A stretch of 64,000 nt of DNA from Plazaster borealis (GCA_021014325.1 CM037470.1:5545647-5609646), one strand, 5' to 3'; shown: positions 1 through 11,612, numbered from the stretch's first letter. Notes: generated from the letters alone by a model not told the origin. Numbers and translations are program-made.

Positions 1-20
1 GAGGACTGCTTCATGCTTAC

Positions 21-414
21 CTTGCACTGGAAATGAAATTTTGACGAGCCCTGGAACCGGCCTGTCTGTCATCTTTGAAGACTGTGTCACGAATGCTTCT
101 CTGATTGTACTCTTATCGTTCAGAATCACCATATATTGCGCCGGTCCCAGCATCACTCCAAAGACCGCGCCGTACTGCTTCGCCATCTCCGTGAAAGCTC
201 GGTGGCCGTAGTGTTTCGAGTACCACATGATGGATGGGATGCTGCCTATGATCGGCCAAGACCGCGGACCGGGCAGAGGTCGAGCTGTCGACCGTAAATT
301 GGAGCATAACCCCTGGTAGGCATACTTGAAAAGCAAGGCGGCCACGCAGATGAGACAGATGCCCTGAACGTTCAATGTATCAAAGATCCAACGGAATGCA
401 TCTTCGTGTAACAT
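21..414 (-). CDS. Cytochrome P450, CYP2-clan-like, first coding exon (rest off the left edge)
   Basis: A minus-strand frame opens with ATG at 414 and runs 131 codons to a donor GTAAGC (20-15), ending in phase 1. Residues about 10-30 form a hydrophobic N-terminal membrane anchor (GICLICVAALLFKYAY). A proline-rich hinge follows (RPLPGPRSWPIIGS), then YGHRAFTEMAKQYGAVFGVMLGP and VILNDKSTIREAFVTQSSKMTDRP. This is the usual order and wording of microsomal CYP2-clan first exons. Such enzymes sit in the ER membrane and oxidise lipophilic substrates with NADPH-P450 reductase. The heme-cysteine exon is not in the window, so neither function nor subfamily can be fixed. Upstream of the ATG, a T-rich tract ending CTGCAG (minus, 464-459) resembles a splice acceptor and suggests a 5' UTR intron. 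The call is sure for the family, weak for the subfamily. Confidence 0.9.
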
Positions 415-2324
415 AATGGATTAACTATCCTACTTCCAAAGATGCCAAAACTGGTATTCTGCAGAAAATAAAACATAACCTGGTTATACATAAAGTTAGC
501 GTTTGTTTTCGGCACCACCAGTGAGAATATTTCCTCTCAAAAGGACATGGCACAAATACCTCACACGTGACGTGCTACAAATGAACTTTTCCAATCGAAG
601 ATACCAACTTTCCATTGTGTACATCCAACTTATGGCAATCTCAGTGGACTTCAAAGTTGAATTTTTTTCAAGACCAAAATGGGGTGATGATGATGACGAA
701 GTTGGTGGTAATTATGGAGGGTTGGAAGGGAGGTAAAGTCTAAAGTACAAACTCAATCTTACCAAGGGTGAACATCATTTTCAGTAGATTCAGCTAAATA
801 GTAACTGTTGCAGTTTTAGTTTTAAAATCTGCAGTACCAACAAAGTTATGATGACTTTGTGGCACAACCGGAACTTTAATCCGACCAGGGTGGGCGGTCT
901 CCAAAGCTGAAGACGGGCCTTTGACCACCTGAGCTTAATAATAGGTGGGTTTGCCCGAAATGTTCGTCTGGCAAAACTCTGTTATCTCAGGACAATGGTT
1001 GGGATTATCCCCTCCTCTTGACATGATCACTTAGTGCCAGACTGGCTTTTGTGTAATAATGAGATTTCACGGAGCTCACAAACTAATCAGACTCCAGTGG
1101 TTCTGTACAAGGGGTTAAGGAGTGGCCTGGAACACTCATGGCTACCGTAAACACCAACTGATGACGGTGACGTTAGTGTGCATTGATAATACTTTTATAT
1201 AAATATATACATATATCAAAATAAAAAAAATTGGGGGGAGGGGTTGGATGGGTTAGGCTACTGCTTTTTTTCATTTAGATTTTGTTTTCAATCCGAAACG
1301 TAATGATAACAATGTACTTACCTGGTCTGTAAAGGAGGGTCTCCTGTAGACTTGATCATAAACCCAAAAGTCCAAACGAATTCCCAGTATTTTTTTCGTT
1401 TATAAGGCCTCTCTGAAGATTTGTTATTTGTTTTGCTTTTCACTTTCTCAGCAATGAATCAACGGCGAGACATCGGCTCGTGAGTTCAGATTATAATTTT
1501 TTTTTCTGAAGCTCGTTATACTGGAAATGCGTTTTGATGTCACTTCGTTGTAAGAAAGGAAAAAAGTGACGCGGGAAAAGCAGGTCAGTATTTCAGCAGG
1601 CGAGACGAATTAGATTCACGTTGTTCCAATAGCGGTGTTTTTATGCAACTCCCCTGTCGCCCAAAATGTAATGGTGTGAATTAGTGGAAATCTTTTCTCA
1701 ATATTGACAAATCAGGCAGTCGTACAGGCAGAGTTCCATCCGAATAAAAGAATGCTGGTGAATCTACTATTTTAAACTCGTTTAAAGAAAAGTAGGCCTA
1801 TCACACACAAAACCATACAATATAACCGAGTGCTATGGTGCCTTCGTGGCAGCTGAATAAATCGGAGTGTAGTAGTTTTTCGCTTGATAATTGTTATATC
1901 CGCTGAGCATATAATTGTTGATCTAGAGTGTCATTGTGCTTCACGTTTGACTGACCCTGTAAAAGGCCCGTCAACAAACTCATTCAGCCGAACCGCCGAT
2001 GACTCTACTTCATCGTTCCCTCCTACAGCTTACAAAAATATCACGAAATAATGTCCTTCAGTGATTCTAGTCACGCACGACGGACGTTTCGATGCCCAGG
2101 TGTTCGCTGGGATGGCTGGGTTTTTAAAAAAATTAGTACAAGTCACTACAAAAGGAAGCCATGGTTCATCAATTTGGTTCAAAACGTACCAGTTTTTTTT
2201 GTCATGTTTTTTTTATAGCGCTTCTTATATACAATGGTTTCCAACCTCACAGTTTTTTATTTATTAACTTATTTTATTTATCAACTCACAGTGCAACGCT
2301 TCCAATCGCAAATGGCCTATTGCT
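415..2324. other. AT-rich upstream region of the P450 gene, no gene seen
   Basis: No open frame with domain resemblance or splice support was found. The part nearest the P450 exon should hold its 5' UTR and promoter. A small AT stretch (1195-1230) and a T-tract (1498-1506) are present. The short open frames at 503-736 and 2061-2267 have no recognisable content. Confidence 0.5.
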
Positions 2325-2707
2325 TTAAAGGGTTTGTATAAGTTTGGTAATGACTCTGAAAATGAATGGCAATAAAAACCTACTTGGTAAGAAGTACAGC
2401 AGCTTTGGTTAGTGTAATGCATTTTGAGAAACTTTTCACTTCGAAGTACTGCGGTTATGGAAACAGATATCACTTTTTATCTCCAAAAATTTGAATCTCC
2501 GAAGCGTCAGGCCTATACGCAGTAACGTTTCTCAGATTGTGTATTCCAATTGCAGATTATTCTTCCTGCGTGGACATATCCGCTCTAGATTTTCGGCAAT
2601 ATTCCAAAAACACTACCACCTTTCGAAGTGAAATTTTGAAAGGTTGGTTTTGTGGTATATATCTACAACTATAATATAGGATTGAAACAAACATTGAATC
2701 CCTTTAA
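2325..2707 (-). mobile_element. TTAA-flanked nonautonomous element (AAGGGATTGTAT family)
   Basis: The segment is bounded by TTAA at 2325-2328 and 2704-2707, with inverted ends AAAGGGTTTGTATAAG and its complement-like GAATCCCTTT. The same interior words (TTTTCGGCAATATTCC, ACTTACTTGGTAAGAAGT-type) recur at 16784-17057, 32043-32800 and 41930-42134. It carries no coding capacity. TTAA target duplications are typical of Kolobok and piggyBac superfamilies, and the class here is inferred only from the TTAA. Confidence 0.75.
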
Positions 2708-3246
2708 ACGTATAAACAACGTCCGCTTGAAAAATAAAATAAAATTAAGACAATTATTTACGAATTATGCTTCGCACAGTTTGGCAGGGGTTTTATCTGC
2801 TCATTTAAATAAAACAACATGTCGAGGTTTTTTGGCGAAAATGTTCTCACATAATTTCAGAAGGGTATATCAAATTACCGGTAAGTAAACCTTCAAATTG
2901 TAACCGCTCCATATAAGGTTTTCAGTAGTCAATACCAATTACGTTCGAATTGAATTTAAACCAAACCATTGCACATACATTAATGCAATTATGTTTGCGT
3001 TACCCCCAGCTCAAGAATAACGCTGTTGTAAGTCTGTTATTGTGGTAAAGTCAATGCTTTTACGACAGAAAAATTACATTAAAATGTAACGTTTTCCCCT
3101 TTTAATTTAAGCTTGCCCTCCCCCATTTGCCCCTCCCCGAGATTAACAGGTTCTGTGCCGCCGCTGACAATGTCAATATAAATTGTTTGGATACCTGCTT
3201 TGGGTGCCATTATGCAAAATGTGCGTTCGGTCATCGCCCGATGTAG

Positions 3247-3498
3247 CAACCTCGTCCCCATGGTTTACTTTATTTCCAACCATGTTTACTATAGAAAACC
3301 CTGGGAGGGAAACCCTTACTTGGAGCTGATTGGACAACGACTGGTGTACAAAAGTGTATTCAGTATTCACCATGTTCACAGCCAGACTATTCTCACGTAT
3401 CCAAAAAATTTGGATATGCAAATGATCCAATACCAGGGTGAGAGAGTGGTCAACCTCGTACACCTCGTATTGCTCGACACACCCTGGGGACGTGGTTG
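3247..3498 (+). mobile_element. CAACCTCG-ended element with 9-bp target duplication, copy 1
   Basis: It begins CAACCTCGTCCCCATGG and ends with the inverted GGGGACGTGGTTG. The flanks are CCGATGTAG on the left and CCAATGTAG on the right, a 9-bp duplication with one mismatch. Other copies are at 15088-15365, 25086-26611 and 56904-57183. It has no coding capacity. The duplication length fits Mutator-like or Merlin-type transposases. That assignment is inference. Confidence 0.85.
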
Positions 3499-3599
3499 CC
3501 AATGTAGGCCTTTAACTGATCCTTTTATCCCGACATGCACAACATCTCCCGCAAACTTCTGATCATTTTGTTTGTAAATTATTTTACACACAGGCGACA

Positions 3600-3930
3600 G
3601 GGGGCGCCATAGGCGTTTGTCAGCAAGCTCATTGGACTGGTCCCCTGTCTGTATCCACGGATAAAGACAGGACTGGTCTTACAGGCCCAATTATTTCATT
3701 GGATTCAATGATTTCATTGGATAAACGTGCAGTGACGTAAGCTTTCCATGTCTGTGTTACGATCGATCGTCTGCATTGTTTGTAAATTATGCATGTAATG
3801 TTGTTTTATTCACTATGTGTGCATGTACGTGTGAATTGACTGAGATCAACTGGCAGGATCCTGCCAGGTGCTCAAGGCCGGTATCTGGCGATAGTGTGAG
3901 CCTCGAAGTGTGACGGCAGATGTTGAGGCT
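3600..3930 (+). repeat. Dispersed repeat shared with 19365-19690
   Basis: The words GACTGGTCCCCTGTCT, TTTCATTGGATAAACG, GTGACGTAAGCTTTCCAT and CCTCGAAGTGTGACG occur in the same order at 19365-19690. A shorter piece recurs near 22590 and the CCTCGAAGTGTGACG end recurs near 4500. No coding capacity is visible and the family is unknown. Confidence 0.6.
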
Positions 3931-4192
3931 ACATGCTCACGTGCTCTTAGAGCTAGAGCTACACGATTCAATTCGAAATTCCTTGCAAAAAGCTTCGCAA
4001 TTAAAACATGTGTGCGTGGTATGTCATCAAACAAATTTAATTGTATACATAATTGTGTTACTTGTGACATAGGATTCAAGTTACAGTTACACCGTGGTCA
4101 AGTAACATGGTTGTTGTTCGGCCATTTGTTGAAATTAATATGAAAGGTGTCACAGGGACTGTTCATGTCTACCCGTGAAAACGTCATTGGTA

Positions 4193-4407
4193 CACTGCAA
4201 AAATTGGGGTGTTAAAATTGACACCATGGGTGTTGTCTTATAAAAGATACCAAGAAGAACCAAAATTAACATCAAAGGGTGTAAAATAAACACAAATGTA
4301 ATTGTTTTGGCAGCAATCAGTGCTATTTTAGCATCCTGTGGTGTAAATTTAGATTCTTTGTTTTGGTATCTATATAATATGACAACACCCATGGTGAATT
4401 GACTGTG
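4193..4407. mobile_element. Short inverted-repeat element
   Basis: The left end holds CACCATGGGTGTTGTC and the right end its inverse GACAACACCCATGGTG, with CACTGCAAAAATT outside it on the left. It is about 215 bp long with an AT-rich noncoding middle. It looks like a MITE and appears to split the surrounding dispersed repeat. Confidence 0.6.
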
Positions 4408-4524
4408 AATCTCCATGTAAAGCGGATGCGAGGTCAAAGGTACATCTGGCAGGATCCAGCCAGGCGCTCAATGAAGGTATCTGGCGTTATTCACCTGCCT
4501 CGAAGTGTGACGTCATATGTTCAG

Positions 4525-4640
4525 GCTATTGTTTTACTAGCAGTGGCTACCGCTAGGCGCCGTAGTGAGGTTCGATCACTTACTGTGGAGTCCGGACACA
4601 TCCTTAGGAATAATTTTAGTTTGCTCAGAACAAAATATGC
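4525..4640 (+). pseudogene. DIRS-type tyrosine recombinase fragment
   Basis: The plus-frame translation contains LLAVATARRRSEVRSLTV followed by ESGHILRNNFSLL. This matches the region around the first catalytic arginine (R-x-S-E) of tyrosine recombinases carried by DIRS/Ngaro retroelements. Only about 40 residues are recognisable. The reverse transcriptase and the downstream H-x-x-R and tyrosine boxes are missing, so this is a dead fragment. A second, differently decayed fragment lies at 52830-53085. Confidence 0.65.
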
Positions 4641-5569
4641 AGGGATCCAAATGGTTAATTCTTTGAAGATAACCAATTTCCCTCGAGCAATTTGTATTAT
4701 CTAATATGCATGCAGCAAATATTTGCGCTAATTTGTTTTATTTGATTAAATTGGCGCATTTGTAGAGTAACCAGCCCGTAAATTCTGCGTTGAAACACCC
4801 ACCCACAGCTCTAATTTAAAACTTTCCCCTTAACGGTAGCGTCTCAGCCCTTCATTAGGCTGAAGACCTGGCCATTAAGTGGTCTAATAACCGACCTTAT
4901 TAAGAGATCGAGATAGCTTTCGATATCATCATCTACACCCCCCCCCCCCCATTATCATCATCACCATAAAAAATAAAAAAATAAAACCATCAGCATCACT
5001 ACTGTGGGAATTTTATATTTAACAACAATTTACCCGACAATATAACTCCAACTGCTTTTTTTTGCAATATAACTTGTTATTTCAATGGGAGGCCTTATAG
5101 AATGCTAGGAGACACCAGACGTCCCTGGTGAGTTGTCATTGGTAACGTACATTTGAGCATGCGCAGACTTCTGAGAACAGTGAATTTACTACCTGGGCCC
5201 AATTTCATGGCTCTGCATACTGCCGAATTCTGCGCTTGCGATAACCATTCTCCGCTTACTGTGTGCAAGCGCCCAATTTATGCGCTAGCTGTGTAATCGA
5301 ATAATGCCCAGTAAAACGTGGAGTACCCGTATACGCACGCGCACAAGCAAATAATATTGTGATCCACCCGTGAAATACGTTTGACGTAAGCGTGGATGAT
5401 TCCCTGCTTCCGTAAAAGCGCCAATTTTGTCCCTGTTGCCACCTTTTTAGTGTCCCCTTAAGACTGCCCTAGGGTCGAAACGTCAGGCCATTAACTATTT
5501 TTTGCATATTATACCATATGTCCTTTTGGTTGGTAAGCAGTTTGCAACAGCTAATTCTATTTTCTAAAA
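4641..5569. other. Noncoding stretch with repeat fragments
   Basis: No gene is visible. It holds a C-run (4938-4950), half of a GCTAGG-type hairpin element (about 5088-5190) and a GGGCCCAATTTCAT-type element start near 5198. Confidence 0.5.
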
Positions 5570-5790
5570 GTATATATAGCATAAAAATCATGGATTCGCG
5601 CCGTGATTTTCCGCTAAAATTAGCACACTCCAACCGGTCGAACCCGTTGCATGTCGCAACCGTGTTCTTGATAATTGTGTTAATATCCTTAGACCAAACT
5701 GTTTTTCGGCCTTGCTTTTCCAATTATCAATAATTTTCCTCCACGCTCAAAGATGTATTTAGTCAATAAGTCAAGTGGCCTACACTTCAA
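5570..5790 (+). repeat. Local repeat, copy 1 of 3
   Basis: It shares ordered words with 7438-7660 and 10600-10950: GATTTTCCGCTAA, CTCCAA-CGGT-GAACCC, TTTTCGGCCTTGCTTTT, CCACGCTCAAAGATGTATTTA and AAGTGGCCTA. No coding capacity is visible. It is part of the local duplication described in the findings. Confidence 0.65.
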
Positions 5791-6220
5791 CTGTAGACAT
5801 TGTTAAAGGAACATTTTGCTAACAAAACAGTTAAGCACTTCATATAATCCACCACATAAACTGACAAACCTGTAGAAGTTTGAGATCGATCGGCCATCGG
5901 AATTTAGTTTGATTTATTTCTCATCAAATATGGCATTTCAAACATAAATATTTCTAGGGATGTTTTTTTACTATCATCATCATTAGACCGTGTAAGTTTT
6001 ATGTAAATCTGTGATCTTAAAGAAAATTTTAATAACCGGTACGCGTTTCTTAAATTCAAGCTTAATGTCACCTTGAAATAGTTTGTGTTTTTTTTTTTTA
6101 CATGAGAGTATGTAGGCCTATATTAACAATAAAACAATTTTTTGAATAATTGTTTGTCACGATTTATTTGTTAAAAAATAGATAAAGTTGTTTAGGGGTG
6201 ACTCCGCCCATCCCTTTTTG

Positions 6221-6853
6221 GTGACGTCAATCGAGGCAGACTTCGCCGCGATCGAACATCGACCCCCACTCGAACTTGCCTGCATTTTCGTGCAAGTAGT
6301 GAGCTTGTACGTTTCGTTTGGTTATCCAAAAAAAGGGATTTTTCGTGCATTTTTCTGGAAATTTCGACCAGGTGTTTGCTGCTGGATGCAGCAAAACGAC
6401 TAAAGATGGGGTCAGCTAGCATTTGTTTCCTTCAGATCCCAAATATAGGCAGTTACGGGCATCGAAAGTCAGGCTAACGAGGCCAAAGTGGTCCGGTCCG
6501 ATGTCGTTTTCAGCGCTGCAGCGAACATGTTTCTGGTGTTCGGATCGACTTGAGCTGTATGCCGCGCCGCGGCACGCCGATCCGATTTGTCATCATGGGC
6601 CGCTAGAATACGTTGTATTATCCGTGCTCTCGTTATGACTGTGCTCGTATCTTCCGTTTTTCAAGACATAGAAACGCGCATGGGACAGTTCGGGACCGGT
6701 GAAAAACCTCGTATAAACGTCGACTGTACACTGTCCTAGGATTGCATTGAGTGACGTCCGAATACGAAAACGCATCATACCGATCAGGTACCCATGTACA
6801 GGGCCAGACTACACATTTTCTCTTCAAATATCCCGCGCCTCGATTGACGTCAC
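6221..6853. mobile_element. 633-bp inverted-repeat element carrying a THAP fragment
   Basis: The 17-bp sequence GTGACGTCAATCGAGGC at 6221-6237 is exactly inverted at 6837-6853. The interior is clearly richer in GC than its surroundings and encodes a broken THAP domain. Inverted ends plus a THAP remnant suggest a deletion derivative of a THAP-encoding DNA transposon (P-element type). No clear target duplication could be read. Confidence 0.6.
6372..6560 (+). pseudogene. THAP zinc-finger domain fragment, broken
   Basis: The frame reads VFAAGCSKTTKDGVS, then an in-frame TAG at 6417-6419, then HLFPSDPKYRQLRASKVRLT and KWSGPMSFSAL. THAP domains have an early cysteine pair, a basic Trp-containing helix and an L-C-x-x-H-F end. 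Here one cysteine, the expected W (now R) and the C-x-x-H pair are degraded. THAP domains are DNA-binding modules of P-type transposases and their host derivatives. The stop codon and lost zinc ligands make it nonfunctional. Confidence 0.6.
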
Positions 6854-7437
6854 GAACAACGCCATGTAAACGGGGGCCTATTTTTAAATTTGTAATTAAA
6901 ATAAAAACACAATTTTTTAACCTTAGTTATTTGTTTATTCACATTCCACTCATAAAAATGTATATTTTAACGACAAAAGCTTTATTTTGACAAAATACCA
7001 CTGCCAGGTGCCTTTAAGTGTAGTCTTTACACTCTTGAATGCCGGAACGACATGAAATATATTTTATCCCGGACAAATTTTCACGTCAGGTTTCAAATGC
7101 TTATGTTATTGTTGCAAATCTAAACAATTACAAGTGACATATCTCGAAAGATTAATTTTGACAGAAAGAGAAAAATGTGAATGGCAAACTATGATGAAAA
7201 AGAAATCCACCCTGCCGCTGGGGGAAAAAAACTACACCACACACACACATTTGGCTTAAACAGGCAGGTTTTGTATTGTTTTTTTTTCTTCTTCGAGTTT
7301 TACCCAGGGGCACGTGCCCCCTGCCCCCACCCCACCCGCCTCCTGGATCCGCGCCTGGAAAAGGGGGGGGGTACTGAGGATTTTTCATTAACTTTACAGT
7401 AGTGTATAAAAACCCGCTTTTTATCTCACACTATCAC
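6854..7437. other. Noncoding stretch with one hAT-like end
   Basis: No gene is visible. At about 7300-7362 there is a C/G-rich patch ending CCTCCTGGATCCGCGCCTGG, the same end sequence as the short element at 59240-59429, so a partial hAT-like element is likely. Confidence 0.45.
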
Positions 7438-7660
7438 TATATCATAAAAATCAACGATTCGTCCCGAGATTTTCCGCTAAGGTTTAGCATACTCCAAACG
7501 GTAGAACCCTTCGCACGTCGCAACCATTTTGATTGATTTATGTTAATAATATATTCCTAGACCAATTTTTTTTTCGGCCTTGCTTTTTTAAATTGAATAT
7601 TGAATCAATAATTTTCCTCCACGCTCAAAGATGTATTTAATCAAGTGGCCTACCGTACGT
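7438..7660 (+). repeat. Local repeat, copy 2 of 3
   Basis: It is colinear with 5570-5790 and 10600-10950 through the TTCCGCTAAGG, TCGGCCTTGCTTTTTT and CTCCACGCTCAAAGATG words. Confidence 0.65.
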
Positions 7661-7861
7661 GAATAAATTACAAGGTTGTGGGCTCAGATAACATTAAGGA
7701 AAAAAAATGAAAAAATAAACGGAAAGTCTGTTGATTTATACATTTTCTACACGACACTTAGCTTCAGCCCAGCTTTAAGGGACCATATTGAAACAGTTGT
7801 ATCTTTCCTTGGTGTTCAAGGAGTCGCTCTGTACATGATGGTTCGGGTATCTTTTTGATCA

Positions 7862-8065
7862 GGGCTCAACATATAGAGCTCCTTAAGCAGAAAATTGTGC
7901 TTAATAATTTTCTGCTAAGCAAACATTAGCAGGAAACCAGCCACAGATAGTACACATGTTGAATGACATATTGGCTGGTGTCCTTATTCTGGTAAGCAAA
8001 GTTGTTTTGTGCTCAACTACTTTTTGTACTTATAAGCAGTTCTATGAAATTGGGCCCAGAGCTTC
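7862..8065. mobile_element. GGGCCCAATTTCAT-type element
   Basis: The right end reads GAAATTGGGCCCAGAG (about 8046-8061) after a TTATAAGCAGTTCT tract. The left part has the inverted GAGCTCCTTAAGCAG. Related copies are at 59110-59515 (interrupted) and 61929-62170 (near-perfect palindrome), with an end near 5198. It is a noncoding MITE-like unit. Confidence 0.55.
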
Positions 8066-8469
8066 GCATGTGGGTTGTTTTTTTCAGTCTCCAGATACCT
8101 TGTTACATGGGATTCATCGATCGGGGTTTTTGATCACACCCAAAAAACTGAAATATTATTAATTTCCTAATAATGTTTTTTTCAGGACTCATTTATAAAG
8201 CCTTTGAATTCACGAAAATGAATAATAATAACAGCCTGTTTACGCAGTCTTCTGTTATGTTCGGAAAGTGTAAGCTCTTTTTTGGCTTGAGTCTGCTATG
8301 ACTAAAAAGCGTGTGATGATTAGTTTTGTGAAATGAGACCGCATAATTAGAATATTGCTAACCAAACTGATTACACAAGTAAACAAACAAGTGCACAAGT
8401 TATAAAAACGACAAGGTAACTTTGTGATTTACAGAATTTTAGTCAAAAACTATAACTGAGAAATCAGCC

Positions 8470-8844
8470 TTAAAGGCACTGAACACGTTTGGTAATTGTC
8501 AAAGACCAGTGTTCTCACTTGGTGTATCCCAACATTATGCATAAAATAACAAGCATGTGAAAATTTGGGCTCAATTGGTCATCAAAGTTGCAAGAAAATG
8601 ATGAAAGAAAAAACACCCTTGTTGTACAAATTTGTGTACTTTCATATAGGAATAAAAACTTCTTGCAAGAAGTTTTTATTATTTTAGTGAGAAATTACCT
8701 CTTTCTCAAAAACTGCGTTACTTCAGAGGGAGTCGTTTCCTACAATGTGTTATACTATCAACAGCTCTCCTTTGCTTGTTACCAAGTAAGTTTTTATGCT
8801 AATATTTGTTTTGAGTCATTACCAAACGTGTACAGTGCCTTTAA
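8470..8844. mobile_element. TTAA-flanked element (AGGCACTG family), copy 1
   Basis: TTAA lies at 8470-8473 and 8841-8844 with inverted ends AAGGCACTGAACACG and GTGTACAGTGCCTT. The sequence inside is colinear with 11035-11417. An added near-palindrome around 8650-8685 (ACTTCTTGCAAGAAGT) is present only in this copy. It has no coding capacity. Confidence 0.8.
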
Positions 8845-8949
8845 ACATGGCTGAAAAAAATTGTAAAACAAACAAATCATGAAAAGCTGATGGCGATTGA
8901 CAGAACACATCCCACTATTTCTGACGAAAGCCCCTGAAACCCTCTAAAC

Positions 8950-9322
8950 TTAAAGGGACACGTTGCCTCGGACTGGGCAATTTGGGCTAGAAAAAGGGTT
9001 CTTTATGAAATGTATATGGTTGGAAAGACGTTTTAAAAGTATAACATAATGATACACACAAATAAGCCTCGAAGTTGTGTGGTTTTCCTTTTACTTCGTG
9101 AATTAACACGGTCCGCCATTTTGTAGAACCAATTTTTTGACTCCACAAAATGGCGGACCGTAGTTCACGAAGGAACACCACACAATTTCAAGGCTTATTG
9201 TGTGTTGAATCGTTATATTCTACTTTTAGAACATCTTTCTAACTGGGCCCTATATTCATTTCATAACGTCGCTTTCAAACGCTTTGTTGAGTCCAAATCG
9301 CCCAATCCAAGGCAACGTGTCC
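8950..9322. mobile_element. Palindromic TTAA-type element (GGGACACGTTGCC)
   Basis: It starts TTAAAGGGACACGTTGCC and ends GGCAACGTGTCC. The right TTAA has been lost. Its centre is a strong hairpin built from GGTCCGCCATTTTGT and ACAAAATGGCGGACC. It is a long inverted-repeat MITE with no coding capacity. Confidence 0.75.
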
Positions 9323-9552
9323 ATGATATCAAACTAAAAGCGAGAAAAGTGTAACAATTGAGGAAAAATTACAAGCACCTATAATGTAGGTTTCAAAATT
9401 ATGACAAAATAAGAGCAAATTTAAATGATTTAATTACACACTTCCACAAGATACAGACAACAAATTGTTACCGATACACTAAAAACGCCTTATTATAGAG
9501 TAAATTTATCGTGCAGGATCATAAGCTATGGTAAATTTTCCCCCCATCGATT

Positions 9553-9805
9553 ACACTCTTAAAAATAAAAACTGGGGTCACTACTGACCCGGTTCCGGGC
9601 CCCGGAGGGCCTGATCCATTTCTTGGTCAGGCTGACCCGGAAATTGTGTCAAAATTACCCTGAAATGGGTCAACATGAGATAGAATCAGAGCTAAAAAAC
9701 CATTAAAACAAAACTTGTTTCCGGGTAAACCTGACCCAGTAATGGTTTAGGCTTCTTGGGACCCAGAATACGGGTCAATTTTGACCCGGGAGGTTTTAGA
9801 GTGTA
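9553..9805. mobile_element. GGGTCA-type element, full copy
   Basis: It starts ACACTCTTAAAAATAAAAAC and ends AGGTTTTAGAGTGT. The body is filled with alternating GGGTCA and TGACCC words. Sister copies are at 9905-10150, 11613-11763, 12129-12370, 17352-17440 and 34655-34830. It is a MITE of about 250 bp with no coding capacity. Confidence 0.7.
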
Positions 9806-9904
9806 GATTGCCTCGTTTCTTTTTAATTCCTTCGTTTCTATACATCTGATATTTTCAGCCCTGATTACCCAAACCCTCTATTGAATATATATCTTGTCTT
9901 TATT

Positions 9905-10150
9905 CTCTACAAACTCCCTGGTCAGACTGATTCAGGGTCCCGTTAGGTCTGACCCACTCTGGGGTCAGTATAACCCGGAATCGGTGTCAAAGTGACCAAG
10001 AAATGGGTAAAATTTACGCAAAAATCAGATATCCCAATTAAAAACACCCTTTTTAAGTAGTTTCTGGGTCAGCTTGACCCAGAGATTGGTCGGGTCTCCG
10101 TGGACCCGTGATTCGGGTCAATTCTGACTTGGGAGTTTCTTTAGAGTGTC
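9905..10150. mobile_element. GGGTCA-type element
   Basis: It is the same family as 9553-9805. It begins near ACAAACTCCCTGGTCAGACT and ends GGGAGTTTCTTTAGAGTGT, with repeated GGGTCA/TGACCC words inside. Confidence 0.65.
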
Positions 10151-10599
10151 GAGTTGTTTCAGTTTCCAAACATCTTTACAATAGACAATAACAACAATCA
10201 GTCCATTTTGTAAAGCCAATTGTCAGATTTTTCAACCAATGAAGCTTTTAACCGACACCAACAGCTTTTTAGTAATTGTTGTATATGAAAATAATATGTT
10301 GTAGAACATTTACAACACCTTAACGCCTTACTGTTTATATACAATTGCTTTTATTTCAATTGGAGACTTTGGAACGCTAGGTGGCACCAGACTTACCATG
10401 TAAATTGCCATTGGTTACGTAAATTTGAGCATGCGCAGTGTTCCAAGAACAGTGGTTAAGCTGATGCCGGCTAGTGACTCCAAAAGACTGCCCATTGGTA
10501 GAGGGGAGGGGTTTCTGCAGATCTTTCATTAAATAGCAATATTGAACCCGGTTCAATAACTACTATCAAGTCTGAAAACAAAAGTTGAATCATAAATAT
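10151..10599. other. Noncoding stretch
   Basis: No gene is visible. A half copy of the GCTAGGTGGC hairpin family is at about 10370-10445 (GGAACGCTAGGTGGCACCAG and GAGCATGCGCAG). Confidence 0.45.
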
Positions 10600-10950
10600 A
10601 AAGGATACGGGCCGAGGTTCAAGTACACACTTAAAAAGTTCGAACCCTTCGCATGTCGTGAACTATTAACAATTAACTTATTTCCGTTCGCCAATGTGTT
10701 TTTGGCCTTCATTTTTCAAATTACTCTCTCAGGCTATAAATCCCCCGGTTTTGTCAACGAGTCCATAATTAACCCAAGCTTAACGATTTGTAAATAAGTG
10801 GCCTAATTTAATTCGTTCGCCAATAATTATGTTTTTCGGCTATAATTTTTTCAAATTACTCTTTGGCTAAAAATTCCCCGCGGTTTTGTCCAATAATCCA
10901 TAATTGCACCACGCTTAACGATTTGTAATTAAGTGGCCTAAAATGTCAAG
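10600..10950 (+). repeat. Local repeat, copy 3 of 3, internally doubled
   Basis: The words matching 5570-5790 and 7438-7660 occur, and the AACGATTTGTAA-TAAGTGGCCTA end appears twice (about 10779-10804 and 10917-10940), so this copy carries a small internal duplication. Confidence 0.55.
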
Positions 10951-11034
10951 GCTTGGGGCTTAGATTAAATGCAATAATGAAAGCTAAGTCTTTTGATTAA
11001 ACAATTTATATGACACTTTAGGGGCAGCCACGCC

Positions 11035-11417
11035 TTAAAGGCACTGGATGGACACGTTCGGTAATTGTGAAAGACCAGTATTCTCACTTGGTGTATCCCA
11101 ACATATGCATAAATTAACAAACCTGTGAAAAATTGGGTTCAATTGGTCATCGAAGTTGCAAGAAAATAATGAAAGAAAAGACACCCATGTTAAATAAATT
11201 TGTGTGCTTTCAGATGCATGAGAAAGGGTCTGAAGTCTTTATCAGAATCAACAATTTTAGTGACAAATTACCTCTTTCTCAAAAACTACGTTATTTCAGA
11301 GGGAGTCGTTTCTCACAATGTTTTATACTATCAACAGCTCACCGTTACTTGTTACCAAGTAAGTTTTGTTGTTAATATACATTTCGAGTAATTACCAAAC
11401 GTGTCCAGTGCCTTTAA
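11035..11417. mobile_element. TTAA-flanked element (AGGCACTG family), copy 2
   Basis: TTAA lies at 11035-11038 and 11414-11417, with ends AAGGCACTGG and CCAGTGCCTT. It is colinear with 8470-8844 through TTCTCACTTGGTGTATCCCA, CAATTGGTCATC and TTACCTCTTTCTCAAAAACT. It is noncoding. Confidence 0.8.
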
Positions 11418-11612
11418 CGGAAAATGTTGAAATATTTTTACTTGGTGTTCTCAAAGAGTCTGTGGACGATGGTTCGAATCACACTTTTGATTCGAGTTAC
11501 GGATGTGGATCAGTTTTGTGGTCATTATTATCTTGTTACATCGGATTTATCTATTAATTAAAAAGAGGTTTTCGTTCACATCCGCAAACTGAACATTTCT
11601 TTATTTCCCCAT

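Noticed and set aside
113..307. Open frame of 64 codons on the minus strand
   Set aside because: It is a shadow of the P450 exon, which reads in a different minus frame.
3173..3562. Overlapping open frames on both strands (up to 120 codons)
   Set aside because: They lie within or across the CAACCTCG element. Similar frames recur in its other copies and encode nothing recognisable.
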